DNA from: Seminavis robusta
Lineage: Eukaryota > Bacillariophyta > Bacillariophyceae > Naviculales > Naviculaceae
Direction of reading: 5' to 3'
DNA: 64,000 nt
Assembly (NCBI GenBank): GCA_903772945.1
Contig: CAICTM010000316.1
Coordinates: 1 to 64,000 of the forward strand
Shown: piece after piece, positions 18,451 through 30,900 of the stretch
Position numbering within the stretch: position 1 is the stretch's first letter
Layout: every line of letters starts with the position of its first letter
Program-made: the position numbers and the translations under genes
Notes under the pieces: generated by a model
Seen by the model: the letters and a program-made list of their open reading frames with translations, nothing else
The model's database searches: none
Told to the model about the DNA's origin: nothing

Positions 18451-20606
18451 ATGGCCGAGGAACCAACCAAGACGGAAGAGCACATGACCCTGGACGTTGA
18501 CGAGATCGCTGACATTGATGTGAGTCTGCCAGTTTGTTCGGTCGAGGGGAGGATTTAATCGAATCAGTGTCATCCAGTGTCATTTGCCATGTCGTCTGAA
18601 TCATTCTAACGGTTTGCTGTCCCTGTTGTTGTTCCTGTTTTTATTATTATATAGGAACCTTGGATGAAGTACCATGAATTTGCTTGCGAGGTTGATCCCG
18701 ATCAGGACTACAAGTCCAACGAAATCAAGTTGTGCAATTTCTCCCGTCCCCACATGCGGTAAGTGATGACAGTCATCATCGGCATTACACCATCCATTAT
18801 CATGCCAACCCAATCGTTCATTCATGCCTCCTTTTTCGCAGTGCCTTTCACTGCTCGTGGATGGGATTCTTCATTGCGTTCTTTATCTGGTTTGCCATTG
18901 CTCCTTTGCTATCGGAAATCAAGGATACACTCGGATTGACCAAGAAGGAAATCTGGACATCCAGTATCGTGGGAGTCGCTGGAACCATTGCTATGCGTTT
19001 CATTTTGGGTCCTCTCTGTGACAAATTTGGTGCCCGTGTCCTCATGTCGGGGATTCTATGCATTGCCAGTGTCCCAACCGCCTGCACTGGTTTGATTAAC
19101 TCTGCCGCTGGATTGGCCATTCTACGTCTCTTTATCGGTATTGCCGGAGGTACCTTTGTCATGTGCCAATACTGGTCCAGCCGCATGTTCACCAAGAACG
19201 TTGTGGGAACAGCCAATGCCCGTAAGTCGAAACAGAAAAAGAGTGCAGCAGCAACGGATGGATATTGCTCTCTCAAGTTCCAACATGCCACTCACTCACA
19301 CCGACCTTTCTGCTGCTGCCTTTCATGTAGTCGTGGGAGGATGGGGAAACTTGGGAGGAGGTGTTACACAGCTCGTCATGGGATCCTTGCTCTTTCCCCT
19401 CTTCAAGGAGATCTTCAAGAACTCTGAGGATCCCGCAGAGAAGGCTTGGCGTACAGTCAGCATCGTCCCTGCCGTGGTTGCCTTTGGCTTGGGTGTCACC
19501 ATCTTCTTTGTCAGTGATGACGCTCCAACTGGTAACTACGCCGAACTCAAGCGTCGTGGAGCCATGCCCGAGATCTCGGCTGCCGCGTCGTTCCGATCTG
19601 GTGCTTTGAACTTGAACACATGGTAAGTTCTTGCAAGCTCGCTGGTCGCTCACGCTGCGATGATTTGATTCGATTTGTCCACCTCCTAACGACTTTCTTT
19701 TTTCACGAAACCTATCAGGATCCTATTCGTCCAATATGCGTGCTGCTTCGGTAAGTTTGGTAGCATGCATGCAACAATCAGTGTCGTGTACTTTGAGGAG
19801 CACTCCAAACTGACAACACTGTCCATCAATGTTTTGCTACTGCTAGGTGTCGAGTTGACCATGAACAATGCTGCCGCTCTCTACTTCAAGGATGAGTTTG
19901 GCCAATCTACTGAATCCGCTGCTGCTATTGCATCCATTTTTGGATGGATGAATCTGTTTGCTCGTGGTATTGGAGGATGGGGCAGTGACAAGGCCAACGC
20001 TAGACTTGGAATGCGTGGACGTTTGGCTGTCCAGACCGTCTTGCTCCTTGGCGAAGGCTTGTTGGTTCTTCTATTTGCCAACACTGGAAGTTTGGGCCTT
20101 GCCATTGTCGTCATGGTTTTCTTCAGGTGTGTTGCTTGGTGTCGTTCCGTGGGGCACTTTTCAGTGATGTTGATCGATTGTCTGTCTGACACCTGGTTTT
20201 GTTTGTTTGTTTGTTCCTTCCTCGTCGTTACAGTCTCTTTGTGCAAGCCGCCGAAGGTTCCACCTATGGTATCGTTCCTTATGTCGATCCTCCATCCACT
20301 GGATCGATTGCAGGTATTGTCGGAGCTGGTGGAAACACTGGAGCCGTGTGCTTCGGTCTTGGTTTCCGCCAACTGGAATACTTTGACGCTTTCATGTTGA
20401 TGGGTGCCGTCATTCTTGCATCTTCCGTATTGTCCGCTGGGGTGTTCATCAAGGGTCAATCCTCCTTGTTCTGTGGAGGCAGCGAACAAATGACGGTGGA
20501 AAAGGCAAATGCTCAAGCCGGTCAAACACTCATGGTTCCAGAACCAGACGTGGAGATTGCTGCCAAGATGGATCTTGATGATGTCATCGAAGAGATTGAA
20601 GCCTAA
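18451..20606 (+). CDS. NRT2: High-affinity nitrate/nitrite transporter, MFS (NRT2/NNP)
   Basis: Seven exons: 18451-18519, 18655-18758, 18842-19221, 19331-19622, 19719-19750, 19847-20126 and 20234-20606, all with GT-AG introns of about 83-135 bases and intact phase, giving 509 residues. After an acidic head comes a twelve-helix major facilitator fold with the NNP signatures: the first nitrate motif V-G-G-W-G-N-L-G-G-G-V-T-Q in helix 5, completed only by splicing exon 3 to exon 4, and the second in exon 7, G-I-V-G-A-G-G-N-T-G-A-V. The MFS loop G-P-L-C-D-K-F-G-A-R is between helices 2 and 3. The tail ends in acidic residues. It imports nitrate with protons or sodium at the plasma membrane. Exon 5 is only 32 bases. 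Diatom NRT2 genes are usually nitrogen-regulated; no element was recognised here. Confidence 0.95.
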
Positions 20607-21688
20607 GTTGCCAATCTGCTGAATGGTGTATCCAGACTGCTATTATGGATGCCGAGAGGCTCGAAACAAGAAATTTGGGAGCCCGCAAGCAAGATGCCAG
20701 CCTTGCTTGACTTTGTGTGTTTCATGTTGTGAAGTAAGAGGAGTTTGAATTAATTAGTATATTGTTATGCTACAAGGTCTCTAGGTCTCTAGCTATCAGT
20801 AGACTAGCTAGTTGCTTTTGTTTCCAGCAAGTATCCGATCTCTGGCTAGCCAGCTTGGCTCTGCTCTGTCCTCTTTTCAGGGCGGCTCAAAACTTTTCTT
20901 TGTCTATCTCCCGTTTCCGGTCTGGAGGAGTTTCGGAGGTCCACCTTGCTTTCGCATTTGGGCCAAGCAAGCAAATAAAGTTGTCGGGAAAAGATAAGTT
21001 TTAAATCATGCAATGCAGAGGCAACCTGTGGTGTTGGTTCTAGCTTCTGGTAGCTCCGGTTGGGAGGTCCGAGTCCAGATCTTGTATGCCGTTGTGAGTT
21101 GAGTCGAGTCGTTGAGGATGAAGAAATGATTCGAATCTCCTCGCCGCGCGCTGCGCCCAGCGGAGGGTGGTGTCACATAGTCGTGTACACCCTTAAATCT
21201 TTTAGTCGTGGCTACATCTTTGCATTTCCATCTGGTTCCGTCGGTCAACGACCTCCGTTCGATTTTCTCCGCAGCCACCGTAGCCTCCGCAGCACACCAG
21301 CCAAGCAAGCAATCGGAAGAGAACAACACTAACCAAGCTCTGTGAGGCCCAGCAAGTGTCTTGTTGGGTGTTGTTTGGTAGTATAGAGCATGAAATCAGT
21401 GCTCATCAGTGGATCCATCTCTTCTCGTCACTGGCTCAGTCTAGCCTCATCACGGGACGTTTTTCAAAATTTTCAATCTGGAGGAATCCATCATCTGATT
21501 TTTGAGGGTCGAAAAATGGGATGTCACCATGATGAGCTCACTTTTTTGTTCAACCGGATTGCTAGAGTTGCATACCCAACCGAACAAGGAAGATTTGCGA
21601 TTGTTGATAAGCCTAGGCCAGATCAACCCCCCCCTACTTTCAATTACCTTTTCTATCAATCTTCTATTCAATACCTATCAATTGCAAA
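20607..21688. other. Spacer, no gene supported
   Basis: About 1.1 kb after the nitrate transporter. CTAGCTAG runs lie around 20787-20812 and 20846. The short frames on both strands show no family features. The end is the presumed promoter of the gene at 21689. Confidence 0.45.
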
Positions 21689-23485
21689 ATGAAGTTCTCT
21701 TCTTCTATCATCAAGCTGCTCTCGTGGTCATGGACCACCGACAACAACAACAGCCACACCACGAAGACCCCCGTTCTCCAGGTCGCCAAGGAGATGACGG
21801 GCAACAACAACAACGACAAGGACGTTCCTGTGGCAGAGGAAGTCCCAATGTTCCAACTGGACGAGTTGGACAAGTCGGTCGTCCAAACCGCGGCACTGTT
21901 GCATGGAGCTCATCCTGATGTGGAGTTCCAGCAGCACGGTCGCTACCTAGGTGCCTACGACCTTTCCCTGGTTCCTGCGGATCAGCATGGTCACTACGGA
22001 TACGACAAATACAACCAGCACCGGCCCAAAGGCTGTCGCATCAAACCCAGTCAATCAGCCAACGCTCGCTGGAAGGCCCATTACGGTCAAGACACCGAAC
22101 GGAGCAATGGAAACCGTTTATCCTTTGCTCCCGTCAACACTGTAGTGGGGTACTCTTCTGATGAGAGTGAACAAGAGGAAAACCGCCGTGTCTATCTAGA
22201 CATGAAGAAACATGTGCCACAGGCCCAATACGAATTCTGGCAGGAAGCCCAACAACAATTCATTTCCGTCGGCACACAAACACCCCACGAACGCGTCTTG
22301 GATCTCGTGCAGTTGATTCAAGAGTACGGATACCAACAAGTGGCCAAATGGATCACCAACAACCTATGGTTCCAAAGCGACAAAGCGTACCTAAAACACG
22401 CCAAACTGTACATTCAAATTGATGCCGTGCATCAAGACCTCGAGGGACTTGTTCGTTTCATCCAGGCGAAGAAAGGAAATGACAAACAAGTCGCCCACTG
22501 GTTCATGGTCAACGAAAAGAACCCTTACATGTTCGAACTCGCCATGTGCCACTTGCATCACGGAGGAATTCAGCGCAACGCTGACGACGAAATTTGCACC
22601 TTGAATACGCGAGAACAGATTGCCAATCGACGATTTGTCTATCGCAAGGTCAAGGATGTCTGCATGGAAGATGCAGCACCAGTAGAAGTAGATCAACAAC
22701 CAACAACAACTAAAGACATCGAGACAATAGAAACAGTCTGGACTGTCGACGACGACAAGATGGCATCCGATGCCACAATCACACACGAAGCAGCGGTGGC
22801 TCCCACATGCACAGCAGTGGTCCCATACGTGCAAAAGTGGCATGTGACACACTTCAAGATCAGTGTGCATGGACAACAACCATTTGTTTTGGCGATGCGA
22901 ATGATGAATGGTGTGCTACTTGGAGTGGTACCCAACGACATTCTCACAGCCTTGATGAAGGATGGTGGAGACCTTGTCAAGGAAATGATGTGGCGGCACA
23001 AGACACTACGATTGGAGGCATGCGTTGCCTCGGACGATACAGATTATGAACTTGTGACTGGCCAAGTGGTAGCTGAAGAACCACTGGTCGAGGTCGAGGA
23101 ACAACAGCAAGTTGATGCTGAAGAACCACTGGTCGACAACCAAGTCGATGAGGAGGACAACAACGTGGACACAGCACAAAAATCAACTTTGCGACGATCA
23201 AAGAGACGCATGGCGGCGATTGCATCTCAGAGAATCGCAGAACAACTCAAGACGAAGCCACAGCGGGTGGCAGTTGAACAACCTAGAATTAAACGTAGAC
23301 GGGCGGCAGCCACCAAGAAAAAGGCGACAAAGCCAAAGGCGAAGGGCAGGAAGACAAAGGCAAATGGCAACAAGACAACGGCAACAAGACCTGTGACGGA
23401 CACACAGCAGCAAACAACACTTCAGACGACAACAACTCTTTCTGGACGGCGAGTCAGAAAACCTGACCGGTACATTCCAGTCTAG
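21689..23485 (+). CDS. Orphan protein with basic AT-hook-like tail
   Basis: Intronless, 598 residues, no family recognised. Residues 1-60 are polar. The middle (about 165-330) is protein-like and mainly helical, with W-Q-E-A-Q-Q-Q-F, V-A-K-W-I-T-N-N-L-W-F and H-W-F-M-V-N-E-K-N-P. A second compact block (about 380-450) has V-Q-K-W-H-V-T-H-F-K-I-S-V-H-G and a Met-rich strand. It is followed by an acidic linker with two near-identical E-E-P-L-V repeats. The last 100 residues are Lys/Arg/Ala-rich with several R-R-x-x-R runs and end in G-R-R-V-R-K-P-D-R-Y, which suggests nuclear location or nucleic-acid binding. Such R-K-P-x-R-Y endings also occur in transposon-encoded proteins, but no other element part is visible around it. 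Length and codon use look like an ordinary gene. Confidence 0.6.
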   Translation: MKFSSSIIKLLSWSWTTDNNNSHTTKTPVLQVAKEMTGNNNNDKDVPVAEEVPMFQLDELDKSVVQTAALLHGAHPDVEFQQHGRYLGAYDLSLVPADQHGHYGYDKYNQHRPKGCRIKPSQSANARWKAHYGQDTERSNGNRLSFAPVNTVVGYSSDESEQEENRRVYLDMKKHVPQAQYEFWQEAQQQFISVGTQTPHERVLDLVQLIQEYGYQQVAKWITNNLWFQSDKAYLKHAKLYIQIDAVHQDLEGLVRFIQAKKGNDKQVAHWFMVNEKNPYMFELAMCHLHHGGIQRNADDEICTLNTREQIANRRFVYRKVKDVCMEDAAPVEVDQQPTTTKDIETIETVWTVDDDKMASDATITHEAAVAPTCTAVVPYVQKWHVTHFKISVHGQQPFVLAMRMMNGVLLGVVPNDILTALMKDGGDLVKEMMWRHKTLRLEACVASDDTDYELVTGQVVAEEPLVEVEEQQQVDAEEPLVDNQVDEEDNNVDTAQKSTLRRSKRRMAAIASQRIAEQLKTKPQRVAVEQPRIKRRRAAATKKKATKPKAKGRKTKANGNKTTATRPVTDTQQQTTLQTTTTLSGRRVRKPDRYIPV

Positions 23486-24960
23486 GACAACAGGTAAGTT
23501 GGGGGCGGCGACGACGCATTGCGGGGATTACTAACACATGAATACAATACACACAGAGCAAGCATCTGGTGGGGTGCAGGGCTATACAACAATTTTTTGC
23601 GGAGATGAATACAGTTGGTTCAATTGAAGGGTCACATCGAAGGTAGCTAGGTTTGTGGTTCCTGTGCTAGGCGGCCTCTATTGCAGAGTGCTTGTCCGAA
23701 CGTCCTCCACGCGACGAAAGTCCAAAGTTAATACCCGTGACACCCGACAACCAACCTCTATCATTGTTGATGCTATGCTACAATCTTAATTAAATACAAC
23801 CAAACAACCTAAACATAGAACGATAACACATAGTAGACAATCTTGACAAACAAAATCATGGCTTCATTCTTTATTGTAGTTGTATTCGTACTAGCTAGCT
23901 AGTTACAAGCTAGGACATGGCAAGCGGTGGTTGCTAACCCTGTGCACAAAGAGGTTACTATAGCAATTGAATTTTTTTGTGGAAAAGATTAGTAAGAGTT
24001 ACCAGTACCTCATGCAGTGTGAGCTAGCTAGGTCACTCATCCGAGCTCTCTCGGTCAGTGCATGAGTCATCTTCCGAACGGCATGGCTATTCCTGTGAGG
24101 GTGATGGCATCATCCTGTGAGCTCAGCAAGCCGTGCTTTGAAATTTTCAAGGGAACTCCTTTGAACATGGTTTAACATGTCTTATCAAGCTAATTCGCTT
24201 CTGTCTATCCATTGACGGGTCCTTTCAAGATGGAGCCAAGTATTGTGGCCGGCTCTCTCCGCCGAAGCGTGACCTGAGAAGAAGATCGAAACCTTTTTGG
24301 ATTCGATTCTCAAACAACAACCTCCAAGGAGCAACAAAGCGGTACCATACAGTACTGGAGAACACAGAACCACCACCATCGTCCAGCTTCAGACCATGAG
24401 AGAGTCTCATGACTAGCTAGCTGGCTAGTAGTGCAGTAGTTTCTCTCTTCAGTCCCCATCCAAAGGAGAGGTCGAAGAAGCCAGAGGAAGAAAGCTGGTA
24501 AGGGGGACAAGTCCATCATCCAGGGGGGAGGAAGAGGACGCCTGCAGTATAGTATAGTACCGCACATACATTTGGAGTTGCCCTGTGCATGATCATCAAA
24601 GGAGACGTCATTGATTTTCTACTAGCACATCATCCGGAGGATCAAACCTCCCTTATTTGGACTGGACACAGGACAACCACAGCAAGGACATACGAGCCCA
24701 CGCCTAGAAGTTCCCACGCGAAGGGGGCGGGGGCCCCGCCGCCTTTGGGCGGTTCTACTAGTAGTAGACGAGGAGGAAGGAAAAGAGGATTGGAAATAAA
24801 GAAAGTTGAAATAGTAGGAAAAGGAGACAAAACAAGAGAAGAGGAAAGCGATAGCGAAGATTCGATTTGGAGTAACAGCAGTTGTAGCTCTGGAAACACC
24901 ACCACCACAACAACATCTACAAGTAGTAGCGACGACGACAAGAACGAAACAGACGACAAC
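23486..24960. other. Spacer and probable leader of the C2 giant
   Basis: About 1.1 kb of spacer to 24588, then 372 bases that stay open in frame with the C2 giant from an upstream ATG at 24589. That leader encodes Pro/Gly/Ser/Thr-rich low-complexity sequence and is best read as 5' untranslated or an optional extension. CTAGCTAG runs lie at about 23890, 24023 and 24413. No other gene seen. Confidence 0.45.
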
Positions 24961-27900
24961 ATGAATTGGTTCAGTGGTGCCGCCAAGAAAAAGGCGGAAG
25001 AAGATGCCGCCAAGGCAGCGGCTGCCCAAAAGACAATGGAGGCTGAAATTCGACAGCTGTACGAAATTGGGACACAGCGAGAAGCACTGGAAGGAATGTT
25101 CAGTAAGGAGGATGTGGACCGAGTAGTGGAACAAATCGACAAAGAACGGGCTCTCTTGGCCATGTTGGAAGCCGAGCAAAAGGCCGAAGACGAAAAAAAG
25201 GCCAAAGAAAAGGCGGAGCGCATGCGGGAAATTCGAGAACTGTACGAAGCGGGCACGCAAGCGGCCATGTTGGAACAGTTGCATGATCCCGGAGAAGTGC
25301 AGGAAGTGGTGGAAATCATGGAAAAGGAAAAGGCGGAAGAAGAAGCAGCGGCAGCTCAAGCAGCGGCAGAGGAAGCAGCAGCTGCAAAGGCGGAAGATTC
25401 AGATCATGACATGACCGAAGAAGAACGAGCCGAAATGATTGAGGACATCAAATCCATGCTTCGAACCAACACCAAAATGAAAACAATCGAATCGTTGTTC
25501 AAAACGAGGTACATTGAAGAAGGACAACGCATCTTGAAAAAGGAACGAGTGCAAGAACAAGCCAAGGAAATTGAAAAGGCAGTGGCTGGCATTCAACCCC
25601 ATTCCAAATTGGTGCTCCATTTGAAGGGACTGGACGATTTGGATGTCGCCCGGCCAGTCTTTCACATAGCCTGTGAATCCAAAGATGGCGCGTGGAAGGT
25701 GATTCATAAATCGCAACCGTTCTCGGAGGACGATAATGCGTGGCCAACTAGCAAGATTCGGCTCGAAAAGATTTTGGAGGATCGAGCCACTACCTCATCG
25801 GCCACGGTACGCATCAAATTGTTGGAGGAACAAGGCGACGATGGTCGTTTTCTCGCGGTTGGACATGTCGATACGACAGTGCCAGAGTTATTAAAGCGAG
25901 CAATTCAACAAAAGGATTTGGACGAAGCAGGCGGAGACGACCAGGAAGAAGAACAGGAAAAACTTGCACTGGACATTCAAGATCGGAAACACAATACTGT
26001 GGCGTCGCTGATCGTTGCCGAGGCGTCCGTCTACACGCATCAGGAAACATCGGAAGAAAAGAACGCCAAGAACAAAATCAACAAATCCTTGGCCAAACTT
26101 GGTCAAGAATCCAAATTGTTGCTATCTCTTCGGGCCGTGAATACAGAAGAGCTAGGAGATGCGGAGCTTCAGGCTTTCATGCAGGTGGAGACACAGTCAA
26201 AGCCGAGAGGACCCTGGGAAGTGCAGTACACGTCAGAGCACATTGATATTGACAATACACTAGAATGGAAACCAGCAAAGTTATCCTGCCGATCGGTGCT
26301 CTGGGAGGGTGGAAGACTATCCCCGCTACGGATATCCATGATGGATTGGAACGATGGAAAAACACCCAACACTCTGGGGTCATTTGTGGCAACGTTGGAC
26401 GAGTTGCTGTGGCGTTCAGAATCCAATAAAGTGTCCTCAAAGACGCTGGATGACGAAGATCGCATGTTCCCCTGCATCGATGAGGATAACGATGATGAAT
26501 ATGCGTCCATCATTGTCCAGGAAGCATCGATTCTTGAAATGTCCGCGGAGGAGAAGGCCTTACGTGCCGACATTACAGAACGCCTGGAAAACCTTGAGGA
26601 ACACTCTCGGCTGCACATTACCTTGAAGGGTGTAGACTTGAAAGCAATGAAAGAGGGCATGTTTGGAAATTACTCGGATCCCTTTTTCGAGGTCTCTGGA
26701 TTGGGTAGCAATGGGTGGAACACTGTATATACGTCGGAGACTATCAACGACAACGTGAATCCCGAGTGGAAGCAAGGGAGACTTTCGTTCGACAAGCTAT
26801 TGGATTGTGGTGATTCTGCGACAATGATTCGAATAATTTTGATGGACGCGGAGGAAAATGGGGATCACCGCCGCATTGGTTTTCTGGACACGACACTATT
26901 TGATCTTTTGTTGTGTTCCGAGTCCTCGATTGCTGCCAGCGCCATGGCCGATGACCTACCGTTCACCTGCATTGACGAATCAGGCCAAAGCATCGGGTCG
27001 ATCATTGTGGTGGATGCAGACATTGTGGGAGAAAGCACCGAAGAAAAGAAGTCTCGTGCCGAAATTGCCGAAATGCTTAGCACTATTGACGAATATTCGG
27101 CCTTGGTTTTGTATCTGAAAGGAACCGATCTCGTCAACATGGATGGTCTACTTGGGGTTTCAGATCCGTTCTACGTTGTTTTGTCTCGGGGGGACTCTGA
27201 CGGCCAATGGGAAAGGGTCTACCGGTCCGAACATATAGATGACAACCAGTCCCCGGTCTGGGGCAGGGCAAGAATATCTCTGAAGAAACTTCTGAAAGGT
27301 GACGTCAACAAGAAGCTTCGAATTGAAATGTACGATTGGCAGGAAAGTGAATCTCACCAGGCAATGGGGTGGTTCCACACAACGCTGAACGAGCTGTTAT
27401 GGCGCTCGAAGACGAATGCTGCAGCGAAGGCAGTCGGAGAAGACGAACCATTCGTGTGTCGGGATGGTGCGGATGCCGTCTACGGATCGATTATGGTTGA
27501 CAGTGCGAAGGTGGTAACAGAGAATGCCGCAGAGAAGGAAGCGCGAAAAGAAATAGTCCAGACGCTGGAACAAATGGACGAATACACAAGGCTCCGCTTT
27601 ACGATGCGAGGGACAAATCTAGTCAACATGGACGGGTTCCTTGGAGTGTCCGACCCCTTCTTTGAATTGAAGACGCAGGATGACGAAGGAGAATGGACGA
27701 CGGTTTTCAAATCCAACCACATCGTCGACAACCATGAACCTTTGTGGCTAGCGGCGACAATCCCAATTCAGAAATTGCTTAGAGGACAGGTGAACCGGAC
27801 AATCCGAGTAACCATGACGGATTGGCAAGAAGACGGAGCTCACCAACCAATGGGATTCTTCGAAACAAACCTCTTAGAGTTTCTTTGGTTCGCGGAGAGT

Positions 27901-30900
27901 AATAAGGCTGCGGTGTCGCTGGGCGAACATAGGACATTCCTCTGCAGGGATGGCAATGACAACCAGTATGGTTCACTTGCAATCGTAGATGCGGCTGTCG
28001 TCATGGACTCTCCAGAAGAGAGTGAAGGAAGGAAGATGATCAAGTCACATCTGGAAAAGGTGCAAGAGGGATCAAATCTGACAGTGGAACTGAAGGGGAA
28101 AGACTTAGCCAACGTCGAAGGTATGTGGGGTTGCTCTGATCCCTTTGTGGAGTTCGCTGCAAAGACCGAATCTGGTGAATGGCAGACTATCTATAGGTCC
28201 GAGCACGTGGAGAACAATTTGAATCCAGAGTGGAAGCCTGCCATAATTCCACTAGCAGCATTGTTGAAAGGAGATATTGACAGGGATCTTAAGGTGTCCC
28301 TCTTTGACTGGGAGTCCAGTGGAAATCATCAGACAATGGGCTACTTTGAAACTTCAATTCAAGAATTGCTATGGCGTTCCCAAACGAACGAAGCTTCGAA
28401 AACACCCATGAGCGAGCGCTCCTTCGTGGCAAAGGCCGACGATGGCGAAGTGTTTGGCAACATCATTGTGGCATCTGCGTCGCTGGACACACTTGAGAAG
28501 ATCGTGGTTAATATGAAGAAAGAAATACCAGACAATGGCGCAAATGCCCATGCTGAAACCTCAGACTCAATGGAGCCTATCATGCCAGCGGGTTCGGAGC
28601 TCCTGTTGACAATGAAAGGAGTCAATCTAGAGAATGTGGAAGGATGGTTTGGCTGCAGTGATCCATTTTTTACTGTTTCTGTTGCGGCAGATGATCTGTC
28701 GGTGAAAAAGGAGTGGCAGAGAATTCACAAGTCAGAGTACTTGGAGAATTCCTTGAACCCTGAATGGAAACAGGCTGCAATCTCAATGGACTCGTTGAAG
28801 GGAAATGACATTGACGCGTGCCTTCTTATTTCCGTGTTTGATTGGGAGGAAAACGATGAGCACAACCCAATGGGATTCTTCGAAACCAGCGTGAGGGATC
28901 TTTTGAAGCATGCGGAGGCGTTTTCAGCAGATGATTCGAGAGTTGCAGAGTCAATGTACACTCTCCGCGATGCTGACGGCAAAGAATATGGAACCATTGT
29001 CATCACTGGCGCAAACATGAAGAAGCCTCCTCCTCCGAAGCAAGCAGAACCACCGGAAGTCATTCCCGATCCTGTTCCGCCAACACCCGAGAGTAGTGAC
29101 AAGGTGAACACTGAAAGTACTCCAATGAATGGCTCCGAAACAAACACGCCGAAGGCGGAACCAGAAAAAGACTCCGACATTATCTACGGCGACGTTGACC
29201 TTTCCGATAGCTTCAGCTCAGGGTCACACTCGGGCGGGGAAGATGATGGCTCTCACGGTGACGACGGGAGCTTCATTAGCGAAAGAACGGGCGACTATAG
29301 TCGTGATGGAGATGATTTCAGTGGCGATGGAAGCGACCGCGGTGACGATGATCAGGACGGTGGAGAGCCGATTCCTCCTGGGCTCAAGAAGTTGCATGAA
29401 GGTTCAGAGCTCACTTTGTCTCTGATGGGGGCCGAACTGGGAGGCAGCCAAGGATGCGATTTTCCATTTTATGAAATTGACGTTTTGCTTGAGGGTGATG
29501 ATGACTCCTGGGATAATGTGTATGCTTCTGAACACCTTGAGCCAGATATGCCCATAATATGGAAACCAGCTTCCATCCCTCTCGATTTTCTCATGGATGG
29601 CACATTTGATCGAGTGCTTCGCATTTCTTTGTTTGATTGGGACGAAAGTGGCGACAACGCTTTCATTGGTGATTTTGAAACCACTGTTCCCGAGTTGCTC
29701 AACCGGGTTGAAACGGGCAAGGAAGTCATTTATATTCTTGAGGATGAAGACGGCAACGAGCAAGGCGATATGACTGTTCTGGCTGCAGTACTGGTCGTAC
29801 CCGAGCCAGAGAAGGTCATGTGCTTGACTCTGGAAGGAAAGGATTTGGCCCATTGTTCCAATCCTTTCTTTGAGGTTCTCGAACAGGATGCTGGAGATTG
29901 GAAACCCGTATACCGTTCGGACCACGTGAAGGACACGAGCCCTCGTTGGCCAAGGTCCATTGTCGGCGTTGGCGAAGACATGGACCGACCTATGCGCATC
30001 TCACTGTTCGACTGGAGTAAAGATGGCGACCACGAGCATTTGGGTGACTTCGAGACGACAGCCAACGACCTGCTTGATATGGGATTGGACGGTGGCTCCA
30101 GTAAGTTCTTTGTGAAGGACGATTCGGGAGAGCTGATTGGTAAGGTTTTTGTCAGGGAAGCCTACCTGGAAGACAAGGACAAGGTTGCTGATGACCACCA
30201 AGAAACAACGAACGCGGACAATGAGAGCGTCGCCGAATCTTTCGTTTCTGGTCAAGACATGGATGATGCATCTGCGATCAGCAGGGATAGATCAGAAGTT
30301 TCATCAAGACACAGTGGCGGGCCGTCTGAAGCGTCCTTTTCCGGGACAGATAACGAGCCCAGCCAATCGAACCACGATGGATCCGAGAAACAGATGGATA
30401 TTGATGAGGATTCCGTGCACTCTGGTTCTGCAATGGATGAAGACCATGGGAGCGTGAGTCCGTCCGAAGCCTCAACAAGCCACAGGGAGGGTACGTCGAA
30501 TCACGAGAGCTTTAGCCATTCTGTTGCATCAGCACATTCTGGGGGCAAACCCGGGCATGGCAGTGCTCGGAGCTTTAGCCAATCAGGCCACTCTGGTCAT
30601 TCTGATGGGGGAGACAAACATGACGATAGCCAAGTGGATCACAGCCCTGCGCCGTCTGTACGATCGGAGGTGTCTCGCTCTTCCCGACAGAGCTCTCACC
30701 ATAGCGAGCATGATAGCAGTGCTTCCTCGATTGATCCAGAGAAGAAGAGACGTCAAACCCTGATGGATATTCGAGGGCTCTACGAGGCAGGAACCCCGCC
30801 AGAAACACTGGAACAAATGTTCAGCCCCGCTGATGTCGCAGAAGTTGCTGCTATGGTTGAAAAGGACAAGAGCAGTGGTGAGGCCGACGACAAATCTGTT

